From contig JANQMT010000024.1 in assembly GCA_028279945.1 (NCBI GenBank), positions 1 through 23,375 of the forward strand: 23,375 nucleotides of DNA, written 5' to 3'. The notes beneath the pieces are model-generated. The model was not told the origin of the DNA. It saw only the letters and a program-made list of their open reading frames with translations, and made no database searches. This document shows positions 1 to 7,963 of the stretch, in pieces (position 1 is the stretch's first letter; the number at the start of each line of letters is the position of its first letter). Source of the DNA: JAKSCF01 sp028279945. GTDB lineage: Bacteria > Bacillota > Clostridia > Peptostreptococcales > JAAYPU01. Position numbers and translations under genes: made by a program.

Positions 1-386
1 TCTGCACTTTCAAATATTTTATCAAAGTCAAAATCACTAACATCTGCCTCTGCAATGGCCGAGCCGGCTCTATCGTAAATGACTTTTGAAGGTCTCATAG
101 AAGCACCTGTTTCCAGAAAGTAAATACCTACTCTATGGCCGCCTCTGGCGATATAATCTGTTTTAACACCGAATCTTTTCAGGTAATTGACAGCCGATTG
201 ACCAATTTCATGTTTAGGAAGCTTGCTTACAAAATATGCATCATAACCGTAGTTAGCTAAAGATACTGCAACATTGGCTTCTCCTCCACCGTATACAACA
301 TCAAAAGAATCTGACTGAACAAATCTTTGATACCCAGGGGGTGAGAGTCTTAACATGATTTCTCCCATTGTAACTACTTTTTTCAT
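1..386 (-). CDS. kdgK: 2-keto-3-deoxygluconate kinase (PfkB family), 3' part missing
   Basis: Only the first ~128 residues are inside the window; the gene runs off the left edge. It reads as a ribokinase/PfkB-type sugar kinase: it starts MKKVVTMGEIMLRLSPP, has the N-terminal PfkB signature GGGEANVAVSLANYG at residues ~33-47 and the stretch MRPSKVIYDRAGSA at ~97-110, which is typical of 2-keto-3-deoxygluconate kinases. Such enzymes phosphorylate KDG to KDPG in the cytoplasm with ATP. The ATG at 384-386 is preceded by a GGAGG site. It lies 31 bp downstream of the KDPG aldolase gene on the same strand, so kinase and aldolase would act in sequence (KDG to KDPG to pyruvate plus glyceraldehyde-3-phosphate) in one transcript. 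The neighbour supports the KDG assignment over ribose or fructose. The catalytic Asp region lies outside the window and cannot be checked. Confidence 0.88.
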   Translation of the reverse strand, partial: MKKVVTMGEIMLRLSPPGYQRFVQSDSFDVVYGGGEANVAVSLANYGYDAYFVSKLPKHEIGQSAVNYLKRFGVKTDYIARGGHRVGIYFLETGASMRPSKVIYDRAGSAIAEADVSDFDFDKIFESA

Positions 387-417
387 CCTATAATCCTCCA
401 ATCAATAATCGGCTAAC

Positions 418-1062
418 TTATTTTCTTGCTGCTTTAGCTGCTGCTACAAATTTTTCTGCTGTCTGAGTGACTAAATCATAATCTCCGGTTTTAGCACCTT
501 TAGTTAAATCACTGCCTGTACCTACCGCAACAGCTCCTGCTTCTATCCAGTCTTTAATATTATCTAAATTTACGCCGCCTGTCGGCATAAAATTACCTTG
601 AGGAACAGGACCTTTAAATGCTTTGATAATAGACGGTCCAAATGCATTACCGGGAAATACTTTGATAATCTCCGCACCATACTCCATGGCTGTTATTGCT
701 TCTGTTATGGTCATAACACCCGGCATAATTGGCACTCTATATCGGTTGCAAAGCTTTATAGTATCTATATTCAAACTTGGGCTGACAATATATTCAGCTC
801 CGGCAAGGATACATGCTCTTGCTGTTTCTGGGTCTAACACTGTCCCCGCACCAATGATGACATCTTGGTCATCTTTATACTTCTCAACAATTTTTTTAAT
901 AATATCTATCGCTCCGGGTACGGTCATTGTAATCTCTAAAGCATTAACCCCACCCTTTTTGACTGCTTCAACAATCTTGATGCCTTGTTCTTCTGAATCT
1001 GCTCTTATTACTGCAACGACACCATTTTGAACTATTTTTTGTATAGTAGCTATTCTTTTCAT
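418..1062 (-). CDS. eda: KDPG / 4-hydroxy-2-oxoglutarate aldolase
   Basis: A 214-aa class I aldolase, full length for the Eda family. It should cleave 2-keto-3-deoxy-6-phosphogluconate to pyruvate and glyceraldehyde-3-phosphate; family members often also act on 4-hydroxy-2-oxoglutarate. Visible family residues: the early Arg of VVAVIRAD (R20), the general-base Glu in ALEIT (E43), IGAGTVLD at 70-77, the Schiff-base Lys in EIIKVFPG (K134, equivalent to E. coli K133), and the phosphate-binding PTGGV near the C-terminus. The ATG at 1060-1062 follows a GAGGTG site. It is the first gene after a strong promoter (1125-1152) with a FadR-type palindrome in the leader, and it is followed by kdgK. The GntR regulator immediately upstream probably controls it (inference). 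Confidence 0.95.
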   Translation of the reverse strand: MKRIATIQKIVQNGVVAVIRADSEEQGIKIVEAVKKGGVNALEITMTVPGAIDIIKKIVEKYKDDQDVIIGAGTVLDPETARACILAGAEYIVSPSLNIDTIKLCNRYRVPIMPGVMTITEAITAMEYGAEIIKVFPGNAFGPSIIKAFKGPVPQGNFMPTGGVNLDNIKDWIEAGAVAVGTGSDLTKGAKTGDYDLVTQTAEKFVAAAKAARK

Positions 1063-1091
1063 TAGAACACCTCATATTTTAAATATTTAAC

Positions 1092-1109
1092 TTGTCTGTT
1101 GTCAGACAA
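1092..1109. promoter_or_regulatory. Probable FadR/GntR-family operator in the eda leader
   Basis: The 7-bp arms TTGTCTG and CAGACAA flank a 4-nt centre. The inner 11-mer TTGTCAGACAA (1099-1109) is itself a perfect palindrome and fits the FadR-subfamily consensus TNGTNNNACNA. It lies about 10-25 bp downstream of the predicted eda start point, where a bound repressor would block transcription. The adjacent GntR gene is the obvious candidate to bind it. Confidence 0.65.
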
Positions 1110-1124
1110 CGTGTAGCTATCTTT

Positions 1125-1152
1125 ATTATACTACGCTACATCAAGATGTCAA
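1125..1152 (-). promoter_or_regulatory. Sigma-A-type promoter of eda-kdgK
   Basis: On the minus strand a perfect TTGACA (1147-1152) is separated by 16 bp from a perfect TATAAT (1125-1130). It lies between the GntR stop and the eda start, so eda-kdgK can be transcribed independently of the regulator gene. The predicted start is near 1118. Confidence 0.8.
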
Positions 1153-1192
1153 TATCATTGTTTACAAAAAATTAAATTTCTTAATCTTAATT

Positions 1193-1855
1193 TTATTTTT
1201 CCATTCCATAGCGTATGATGGTTTTCATCCAATGTTTTGCTTTCTCTCTATCTTTTTCTTTTATTGCTTCAAGTAACCTTTGATGATTTTTTAAAACAAT
1301 TTCGCCGCTCTTAGGCCTTTTTCTAGTCTTTTTATATCCTTCCGTAATAGAGTCGCTGATAATAGGCACAATTCTTTTAACAATAGGGTTACCTGTACTT
1401 TCTGCAATGATACAATGAAATTTTTTATCCCATTCCGTATGGTCTTCTTTTTTAATAAGCTTGTCTTTCATTTTTTCAAATGCAGCTTCTAATTCTTCCA
1501 ACTGATCTTCATCGATTCTATCAACGCATAAAGCAACAATTTCCGGTTCGATGATTAACCTGGTTTCAAATAAATAATGATGCAGGTCCTGCTCATTCAT
1601 AAACGTAACGCCCAGCGGATCTTTTATAATACCTGGATTTTCTGATACGAAAGTACCTTTTCCTCTTTTAACTTCTAAAATATTTTTGGACACTAATATT
1701 TTTATGGCTTCCCTTACAGTTGATCGGCTTACATTCAATTCCTCTGCTAATTCTAATTCGTTAGGAAGCTTATCTTCAGGTTGCAGCTTTTTATCTTTGA
1801 TTAAGTCTTTAATATTGTCAGCTATCTTCTGCGAAAGTATTTCTTTATCAAACAT
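1193..1855 (-). CDS. GntR-family transcriptional regulator, FadR subfamily
   Basis: A 220-aa regulator with an N-terminal winged helix-turn-helix (residues ~7-72; KLPNELELAEELNVSRST is the recognition-helix region) and a C-terminal all-helical FCD ligand domain (~94-215). The FCD metal-site pattern is partly present: the Asp and His of WDKKFH and the His of NHQRLLEAI are visible. The last His, expected in the final helix, is replaced by Ile (MKTIIRYG), although another His lies five residues earlier. The ATG at 1853-1855 follows a GGGGGAAA site. Position directly upstream of eda-kdgK and the palindrome in the eda leader suggest a local repressor responding to a sugar acid such as KDG or a hexuronate derivative. 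The effector is inferred from neighbours only. Confidence 0.9.
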   Translation of the reverse strand: MFDKEILSQKIADNIKDLIKDKKLQPEDKLPNELELAEELNVSRSTVREAIKILVSKNILEVKRGKGTFVSENPGIIKDPLGVTFMNEQDLHHYLFETRLIIEPEIVALCVDRIDEDQLEELEAAFEKMKDKLIKKEDHTEWDKKFHCIIAESTGNPIVKRIVPIISDSITEGYKKTRKRPKSGEIVLKNHQRLLEAIKEKDREKAKHWMKTIIRYGMEK

Positions 1856-1886
1856 TTCACTTTCCCCCTCATTTGTCCTGATAATT

Positions 1887-1914
1887 ATTATAATAAATTT
1901 GATTTTTTTTACAA
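1887..1914 (-). promoter_or_regulatory. Candidate promoter of the GntR gene
   Basis: Minus-strand TTGTAA (1909-1914), 16-bp spacer, TATAAT (1887-1892), about 30 bp upstream of the GntR start codon. The region is very AT-rich, so chance matches are likely; the perfect -10 is the main support. Confidence 0.5.
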
Positions 1915-1987
1915 TAATTATTTTTTTCAGTTTTCAAAAAAATAATATATTTATGGGTGATAAAATTTTATTATCATAAAAATATTA

Positions 1988-2016
1988 TTGCAAAAACAAT
2001 GCTTCAAATGTATAAT
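1988..2016 (+). promoter_or_regulatory. Promoter of ridA
   Basis: Plus-strand TTGCAA (1988-1993), 17-bp spacer, TATAAT (2011-2016). The predicted start is near 2023, leaving a leader of about 155 nt before the ridA ATG. That leader holds an imperfect palindrome near 2133-2153 and no convincing small gene. Confidence 0.65.
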
Positions 2017-2179
2017 ATGGATAGGCAAAAAATGATTTTAATGATTGTTATACCTATGTTCATCAATAAATATTTTAATTTTGTCAGATACTATAAGAGA
2101 GTTTTTCAGTTTGAAAAAGTACATGATTTAGGCGGTGTTCCTATACAGGATACCAGCTATAAAAAAAGGAGGAATATAC

Positions 2180-2560
2180 ATGAGTAAATACACCGTATCA
2201 ACAGATAAGGCACCTGCTGCCATTGGACCTTATTCACAAGCAGTTAAAGCAGGTAATATGCTTTTTGTTTCCGGACAACTTCCCATCAACCCTTCAACAG
2301 GTGCTATACCGGAAGGGATCGAAGCCCAAACCAAACAATCCTTAGAAAACTTGAAAGCTATTATAGAATCTGAGAATGCTGCTTTAAAAGATGTCGTTAA
2401 ATGCACTGTTTTCCTAAAGGATATGAATACTTTCGCTGATATGAATCAGGTGTATGCAGCGTATTTTACAGAAGATTTTCCTGCCAGGGCTGCTGTTGAG
2501 GTTGCAAGGCTTCCAAAGGATGTTGCTGTAGAAATTGAAGCCATTGTTTACATAAAGTAA
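2180..2560 (+). CDS. ridA: RidA family reactive imine/enamine deaminase
   Basis: A 126-aa YjgF/YER057c/UK114 (RidA) protein, full length. RidA proteins form trimers in the cytoplasm and hydrolyse reactive 2-iminoacids released by PLP enzymes, giving 2-oxo acids and ammonia. Family features: GPYSQAV at 16-22, LFVSGQLP at 28-35, the substrate carboxylate-binding Arg in PARAAVEVARLP (R103), and the C-terminal VEIEAIVYI strand. The start is the ATG at 2180-2182, because a strong AAAGGAGG site ends 7 bp before it; a longer frame from 2135 would put the ribosome binding site inside the gene. It converges on the amino-acid-type catabolic operon, whose aminotransferase is a PLP enzyme. A shared role is plausible but not required. 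Confidence 0.95.
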   Translation: MSKYTVSTDKAPAAIGPYSQAVKAGNMLFVSGQLPINPSTGAIPEGIEAQTKQSLENLKAIIESENAALKDVVKCTVFLKDMNTFADMNQVYAAYFTEDFPARAAVEVARLPKDVAVEIEAIVYIK

Positions 2561-2590
2561 CGCTTTAGGTTGTATGTATTCAGCCGTATA

Positions 2591-2628
2591 AAAAATAAGA
2601 ATCTGTGACATCAGATTCTTATTTTTTT
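2591..2628. terminator. Bidirectional terminator between ridA and the catabolic operon
   Basis: A 13-bp stem AAATAAGAATCTG / CAGATTCTTATTT (2593-2605 and 2612-2624) with a 6-nt loop, T-rich on plus after the stem and A-rich before it. It would end ridA on plus and the SARP-like gene on minus. The stop codon of the latter (2619-2621) lies inside the stem. Confidence 0.85.
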
Positions 2629-3911
2629 AATCCCTTAATCTTCTCATTTTTATTATCAAGAATAACAATTTGTATATTTTTATGCACCTTTTTTGATACC
2701 AGACAGCTTAACCACAGGTATGACTTTTCATCCAGTTCTCCTATCTCGCTTATTCCTATAACCATTTTCTTATAACCGGCTGCATGAATCATAAATTTTT
2801 CCATAGCCTTATAAAGTCGAATATCCGGCATGACTTGGATTTGCTCATGTTTTATTTCATCAACAAGCCCCTTATCATATAAATCCATATTCAGATATAC
2901 CAGATCGTCCATAAAGTGTTTTGGCACGCGCTGCTTAATAATTTCCGAGCTGACTTGATCCAATATTGTATCCATTACATCCACCATCCAGCCGTAATCG
3001 ATCTGGGAAAAGTCTCGTCCAAGGTTATGAATGACTATTTTTTCTCCATTTCTTTTTTCATTCCGAATACGAAGATCAAATTCATTGATCTCAAGTATTT
3101 CGCATATATCACAGGGATCAATTTTAGCAGCATCCACCACATTTTTTTCATTTGAATCACTTTTTATTTGAATATAAACCTTTTGCAATTCTTGCATAGG
3201 GCCAATATCCAATTCTTCTCTTAAAACTTTACAGCATCTTTCATATCTATCCAGTGCAGATTTTCTATCCCCAAGTTCCAGATATAATTGTATCAGTTTG
3301 ATATACCATTCTTCCTGCAGAGGGTTGATATTAATCATTTCCTCATAGATTTGGATACACTTATCCAGCAGCCTTTTTTCTCTTAAATAGTCTGCAAATT
3401 TTGATAGCAAAGCAAAATAGTCTCTTTGACTTTTTTCTCTTTGAAAAAAAAGCCAATCGTTAAACTCAGGGCAATTTTTTAAATAAAACCCTTCAAAAAA
3501 CTCTCCTTGATAAATGGAATGTATATCATCTAAAGTCAGCATTTCATAGTGCCGACTATCCTCTTCAACATTAGACAGTATATTATTTAATTGTTGAACA
3601 TCCGTTATCACTTGATAGGCATCATTGACTTTACAACCATTTTTAACATTAACGATGACATCTTCCGCATCGTTATTTTTAAAGATTTTTCTTAAGGTCC
3701 ATAGAGAATATCTTAGATTGTATTTCGCTGCATCGTAATCGCTGTTTCCCCAGAACAGCTCTACCAGTTTTTCTCTGCCAAAGACTTTTTCTGAATTCAG
3801 AACAAGAAAACATAAAAGTCCTATGGCCTTCCCACTCATATATTCTTGAATAGGCCGGTCATTCAGTTTTATACTTAACGTACCCAAACATTGAATTTCA
3901 AGTTTATCCAA
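2619..3911 (-). CDS. SARP/BTAD-type transcriptional activator with unassigned C-terminal half
   Basis: A 430-aa protein. Residues ~1-100 resemble the OmpR-like winged helix of SARP/DnrI-type activators: LEIQCLGTLSIKLN, then KAIGLLCFLVLN, REKLVELFWG and AKYNLRYSLWTLRKIF. Residues ~100-245 match the bacterial transcriptional activation domain, a TPR-like helical region (GEFFEGF, WLFFQREK, YIKLIQLYLELGDRKSALDR, ELDIGPMQEL). Residues ~250-430 match nothing I recognise; no Walker motif of STAND/MalT-type activators is visible. The start is TTG at 3909-3911 behind AGAGGTG, 11 bp after the amidohydrolase. As last gene of the eight-gene operon it is likely its own activator, and the tandem 11-bp repeat upstream of nhaC is the best candidate target (inference). 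Confidence 0.85.
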   Translation of the reverse strand: MDKLEIQCLGTLSIKLNDRPIQEYMSGKAIGLLCFLVLNSEKVFGREKLVELFWGNSDYDAAKYNLRYSLWTLRKIFKNNDAEDVIVNVKNGCKVNDAYQVITDVQQLNNILSNVEEDSRHYEMLTLDDIHSIYQGEFFEGFYLKNCPEFNDWLFFQREKSQRDYFALLSKFADYLREKRLLDKCIQIYEEMININPLQEEWYIKLIQLYLELGDRKSALDRYERCCKVLREELDIGPMQELQKVYIQIKSDSNEKNVVDAAKIDPCDICEILEINEFDLRIRNEKRNGEKIVIHNLGRDFSQIDYGWMVDVMDTILDQVSSEIIKQRVPKHFMDDLVYLNMDLYDKGLVDEIKHEQIQVMPDIRLYKAMEKFMIHAAGYKKMVIGISEIGELDEKSYLWLSCLVSKKVHKNIQIVILDNKNEKIKGLKK

Positions 3912-3922
3912 GAACTACACCT

Positions 3923-5461
3923 CTATTTCATCAATAGTATATTGCCTTCTTTAATGGTACCCAATACTTTTATGTCCTTTATCTTGGTCTTATCAGAACA
4001 GCTAAAAATATCTTCATCCAGTATGACAAAATCTCCTTTTTTATCCTTCTCAATACTCCCTTTAACGCTGTCTTCATATACAGCGTATGCACTATTCACC
4101 GTAAACATTTTTACTGCATCTATTCCATCGATACTATTTTCTTGAACAGGATGATTGACTGCAGCGTGAATGCCTAGTATTGGATCCATTGTTGTTACAT
4201 CACTATCCGATCCACCTGCAATACATATTCCTTCCTGAATAATTTTCTTAAACCGATTGGTTCTTTTATATCGATCACCAATTCGTGCTTCATACATATT
4301 TCCTTTTCCGCCCCAATAGTATTCATAAGCAGGCTGCATGGAGACCACTAAATTAAGCTCTCGTGCTTTGGTGATTTGTTCATCGGTTGCTAATTCAAAG
4401 TGTTCGATTCTATGTCTTGTATGCTTAGGCTGCTGTTTTTGGGCATATTCGTATCCATAAATGGCTTGATCTATCGCTCTTTCTCCAATGGCATGTAAAG
4501 AAATTTGCAAATCATTTTCATGCGCCTTTAGTATAAATTCATTGAGCTCGTCTTGGGTATAATACAGGATGCCTTTTATCAGAGGTCCATCCGAATATGG
4601 CTCTTTAAGGGCAGCCGTTCTAGAGCCAAAAGACCCGTCCAAAAATATATCTCCTCCTATACACGTTAACCCTTCTTCAATGGATTTCATGACATCTGTT
4701 GTTTGATAAAATAATTTAACGTCAATAGGAAGTATATTTTTATTATCTAGTATGTACTGAATACTTGAATCATTATACAAGCTGCCGCCTTCTAGGGCAT
4801 TTATGGTTGTGACCCCTTTATTAATAGCAAAATCAATGGCTTTATAAATGGCTTCTTTTTTTGAACTGCCGGGAGTATTTTCGAATATGTACTTTCTAAC
4901 GTAGGTATTGGCTCTTCCAATTAATCTTCCATCCGGAAGTCCTTTTTCATCACGTAAAATGCCTTCTAAGTTAAAGGGAAGATTTAACTTACTTAAAAGC
5001 AAAGTATTAACAGAGCTCATGTGATACTCTACTCTGTTAATCCAAACCGGATGATTGGGACAGCAGCGATCTAATTCTCTTCTGTTGGGCATTCTCTTTT
5101 CTACCGTTTTCATTTCATCAAAACCAATGCCTCTAATGATTTCATGCTTTTCTATTTTTTTAGAGGCATCGTTAAGGGTTTCCAAAAGCTCATCAATACA
5201 ATGAATATGGTTTAAATCCAGACTCATTAGATTTAGTCCTGTTTGCATTAAATGAACATGACTATCATAAAATCCCGGAAGAACAGTACGCCCTTTTAAA
5301 TCAATAATTTCTATTGCATTATTTTCGTACTTTTTATATCCTTCTTTAAGGCCTAAATCTTGTATTTTGCCGTCTTTGACCACAACCCAATTGCACTTAC
5401 TGTTTTGTCCATTCATTGTATATATGATGCCGTTATGTAACAACAAATCAATTCCTGCCAT
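3923..5461 (-). CDS. Amidohydrolase family 3 (YtcJ-like) metal-dependent hydrolase
   Basis: A 512-aa TIM-barrel amidohydrolase, close to the usual length of the YtcJ / N-substituted formamide deformylase group. Metal-site motifs in order: LPGFYDSHVH (H68, H70), LHAIGERAI, HRIEHFE and the late Asp in AGGSDSDV. The N- and C-terminal segments (GIIYTMNG; GDFVILDEDIF) form the small beta-sandwich typical of these enzymes. Characterised relatives hydrolyse amide, formamide or ester bonds of diverse small molecules, so the substrate cannot be read from the sequence. The ATG at 5459-5461 follows GAAGGGA. It lies 35 bp after the M20 deacylase and 11 bp before the SARP-like gene, so it is part of the operon. 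It may remove an N-acyl or formyl group from the operon's substrate. Confidence 0.88.
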   Translation of the reverse strand: MAGIDLLLHNGIIYTMNGQNSKCNWVVVKDGKIQDLGLKEGYKKYENNAIEIIDLKGRTVLPGFYDSHVHLMQTGLNLMSLDLNHIHCIDELLETLNDASKKIEKHEIIRGIGFDEMKTVEKRMPNRRELDRCCPNHPVWINRVEYHMSSVNTLLLSKLNLPFNLEGILRDEKGLPDGRLIGRANTYVRKYIFENTPGSSKKEAIYKAIDFAINKGVTTINALEGGSLYNDSSIQYILDNKNILPIDVKLFYQTTDVMKSIEEGLTCIGGDIFLDGSFGSRTAALKEPYSDGPLIKGILYYTQDELNEFILKAHENDLQISLHAIGERAIDQAIYGYEYAQKQQPKHTRHRIEHFELATDEQITKARELNLVVSMQPAYEYYWGGKGNMYEARIGDRYKRTNRFKKIIQEGICIAGGSDSDVTTMDPILGIHAAVNHPVQENSIDGIDAVKMFTVNSAYAVYEDSVKGSIEKDKKGDFVILDEDIFSCSDKTKIKDIKVLGTIKEGNILLMK

Positions 5462-5496
5462 CCTGAACTTCCCTTCACTTTTTATTAATATTAATA

Positions 5497-6765
5497 TTAT
5501 ATCTTATTTTCTATTTCACACCAATCCGAAATACTTTTAGCCAAGACCTTGATGGTATCCAGTATATCATCTATCTCAATATATTCATTTGCTTGATGGG
5601 CAATATGCCCTTTTCCCGGCCCATAAATCACGGTGGGAATATGGCCATATTGAATCAGCACACCAGCATCTGTAGCCCACGGTGCCCCTAGTATATCCGG
5701 TTTTTTAGAAAGGGTCTGTTGATGATAGTTTGAAATATTTGAAACAAGCTCATGATCTTTTTCTATAGCGCCTCCTACCCAGCATGATCCAAACCATTCC
5801 AGCTCCGGACAATTTTCTTTCAACCAAGGGTCCTTTTCAGCAGCTTTATGAATCGTATCCTGCATTTCCTTTTTTGCATCCCCCACACTTTCCACCGGGG
5901 AAACGCCCATTCGTCCCTCTAATATGACTTCTTCCGGCACACTGGAGGGCCAATTCCCAGCCGTAAATTTACCAACATTGATACAGAAAGGAATCTTTAA
6001 ATGATTGTATAATTCATGTGATTTGCTCTTAAGTCTTTCTTTTTCCAGCTTTTTTAATGCATCATAGACCACATATGCTTTCTCAACTGCATTAATTCCT
6101 AAATATGCTGTAGCACCATGTGCTGCCTTTCCCCTCACTTTTATTCGAAACCACATGGACCCCATACAAGCAGGGTATATCTTCATATCCGTGGGCTCTG
6201 TAATAATGGCCGCATCTGCAGCATAACCTTTTGACAATGCAGCAGCGGTTCCTGCACCGCCACATTCTTCATCCACAACGCTTTCTATAATGACATCCCC
6301 TTTTAATTGAATGCCCAAATCCTGTAATGCTTTTACCGCATAGTAGTTAGCTACAGCGCCGCCTTTCATATCAGAAGCACCTCGTCCCATTATTTTTGAA
6401 CCTACCAGTTTTCCGCTCCATGGGCAATCCTCCCAATCAGCATCACCGGCAGGCACCACATCCATATGAGCGTTTAAAATTATAGATTTTCCTCCGCCGG
6501 TTCCTTTTAGCACCCCAACCACATTGGGACTATGGGTAAAATCATCTCTGGTGACTAAAAGGTCTTTATATTTTTTCAAATCATCTATATCAGGAGAAAA
6601 TATATCTACCTCACAATTGATTCTTTTCAAGCATTCCGCAAAGTACAGCTGTGCCCCTTCTTCTTGGCCTTGTACAGATGGGAATTGAATGAGTTTGCAG
6701 GTCAGTTCAATAATTTCATCCTTCATCTTATCAACTCGATGATCAATAGCCTTTTGAATGTTCAA
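5497..6765 (-). CDS. M20 family deacylase (ArgE/DapE-like)
   Basis: A 422-aa di-zinc M20 amidohydrolase/peptidase. Visible ligands and motifs: NAHMDVVP (H100, D102), GRGASDMKGG (bridging D132), VVDEECGG (catalytic E166 and ligand E167), ITEPTD (~189-193) and the late His in GHIAHQANEY (~390). Residues ~195-310 form the lid/dimerisation domain (MGSMWFRIKVRGKAAHGA). Relatives remove acetyl, succinyl or formyl groups from amino-acid nitrogens; no arginine or lysine biosynthesis genes are nearby, so a catabolic deacylase is more likely than true ArgE or DapE. The start is TTG at 6763-6765 behind AGGGGGAAA; an ATG at 6768-6770 is in another frame and stops at once. It sits 16 bp after the thiolase. 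Confidence 0.9.
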   Translation of the reverse strand: MNIQKAIDHRVDKMKDEIIELTCKLIQFPSVQGQEEGAQLYFAECLKRINCEVDIFSPDIDDLKKYKDLLVTRDDFTHSPNVVGVLKGTGGGKSIILNAHMDVVPAGDADWEDCPWSGKLVGSKIMGRGASDMKGGAVANYYAVKALQDLGIQLKGDVIIESVVDEECGGAGTAAALSKGYAADAAIITEPTDMKIYPACMGSMWFRIKVRGKAAHGATAYLGINAVEKAYVVYDALKKLEKERLKSKSHELYNHLKIPFCINVGKFTAGNWPSSVPEEVILEGRMGVSPVESVGDAKKEMQDTIHKAAEKDPWLKENCPELEWFGSCWVGGAIEKDHELVSNISNYHQQTLSKKPDILGAPWATDAGVLIQYGHIPTVIYGPGKGHIAHQANEYIEIDDILDTIKVLAKSISDWCEIENKI

Positions 6766-6781
6766 AACATTTCCCCCTTTT

Positions 6782-7948
6782 TTACTTTGTATTCTCTAAT
6801 AATAGTGCGGAACCTTGACCACCGCCTATACACATGGTTACAATGCCATATCTTGCATCACTTTTTTTCAAAGCATGCAGTAGTTTTATTGCAAGAATGG
6901 TCCCCGTAGCCCCTAACGGGTGCCCTAGGGCAATAGCACCGCCATTGATATTAACTTTCGCCATATCCAGCCCCAATTCTTTTATGCAAGCAATGGATTG
7001 GGCTGCAAATGCTTCATTAAGCTCAAAGAGGTCAATATCTTCCATCTTTAGACCTGTTTTTTCGAAAAGCTTTCTAACGGCATAAATGGGCCCTAAACCC
7101 ATAACTTTATGATCAAGACCTACCGAAGCAAATCCTTTTACGGTTCCCATATAAGAAACGCCGTCTTTTTCAGCCTTCTCCTTATCCATTAAAATGACTG
7201 CAGCTGCACCATCGTTCATGGGACAGCTATTGCCTGCCGTAACGCTGCCGCCCTTTCTAAAAAGAGGCCTTAATTTTAGTAATTTCTCTAAATGGGTATC
7301 TTTTCTTGGGCATTCATCTTCCCTCATTAGCTTTTCTTCTTGTTTTATTTTGACAGGTACAGGCAAAATCTGCTCATCAAATTCTCCCTTTTCAATAGCT
7401 TCTATTGCCTTCTTATGACTATTTAAAGCGAAGGTATCCATCTCTTCTCTGCTGATGGTATAACGGTCCAAAACATTTTCTGCCGTTTCTCCCATGCCGG
7501 GGTCTTCCATGCCGGCAGGTACAAACATCGCTTCCAAGAACCTTGGAGGTCTTACAGAATATGGCTTGTGACTTTTTTCTAAGTAGTATGGCTTATTGGT
7601 CATACTTTCTGCTCCACCCGCTATGTATACGCTTCCATTTCCACTTTGTATCATTGCAGCCGCTACAGATATGGCTTCAACTCCTGATGCGCATTGTCTA
7701 TCTATTGTCACAGCAGGTATTGTTTCAGGCAGGCCTGCACCAACTGCCGATACTTTGGCTATATTACCCGGAATCCCCAGTAGGTTGCCAAAATAAACAT
7801 CATCAATATCATTTGGATGGATATGACACCTTCTCACTGCTTCTTTGATGACCATTGCACCCAGTTCATAATCTTTATAATTGGCCAGCATGCCTCCATA
7901 TTTTCCAACAGGGGTTCTAACTGCAGATACTATAACTGCTTCTTTCAT
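6782..7948 (-). CDS. Thiolase (acetyl-CoA C-acyltransferase)
   Basis: A 388-aa thiolase, normal length. The nucleophile is C86 in DRQCASGVEA; the His of NGGAIALGHPLGATG (~343) and the second Cys of MCIGGGQGSALL (~373) complete the active site. It should cleave a 3-oxoacyl-CoA with CoA to acetyl-CoA plus a shortened acyl-CoA, or run in the condensing direction. It directly follows the two CoA-transferase subunits (15 bp gap), so the likely flow is 3-oxo acid to 3-oxoacyl-CoA to acetyl-CoA plus acyl-CoA. Chain length and whether acetoacetyl-CoA is the substrate cannot be told from these motifs. The ATG at 7946-7948 has an AGGTGAGG site. Confidence 0.95.
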   Translation of the reverse strand: MKEAVIVSAVRTPVGKYGGMLANYKDYELGAMVIKEAVRRCHIHPNDIDDVYFGNLLGIPGNIAKVSAVGAGLPETIPAVTIDRQCASGVEAISVAAAMIQSGNGSVYIAGGAESMTNKPYYLEKSHKPYSVRPPRFLEAMFVPAGMEDPGMGETAENVLDRYTISREEMDTFALNSHKKAIEAIEKGEFDEQILPVPVKIKQEEKLMREDECPRKDTHLEKLLKLRPLFRKGGSVTAGNSCPMNDGAAAVILMDKEKAEKDGVSYMGTVKGFASVGLDHKVMGLGPIYAVRKLFEKTGLKMEDIDLFELNEAFAAQSIACIKELGLDMAKVNINGGAIALGHPLGATGTILAIKLLHALKKSDARYGIVTMCIGGGQGSALLLENTK

Positions 7949-7963
7949 ATCCTCACCTCATTT

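Noticed and set aside
623..1030. Long plus-strand frames opposite eda, the thiolase, pckA and other genes
   Set aside because: Mirror frames of well-supported minus-strand genes with no ribosome binding site or family signature.
2135..2179. Longer N-terminus for RidA
   Set aside because: It would include the AAAGGAGG site; the family starts at MSKYTVSTDKAP.
1957..2187. 76-codon plus-strand frame in the ridA leader
   Set aside because: No ribosome binding site, low-complexity composition, overlaps the ridA promoter and start; the ridA frame explains the region.
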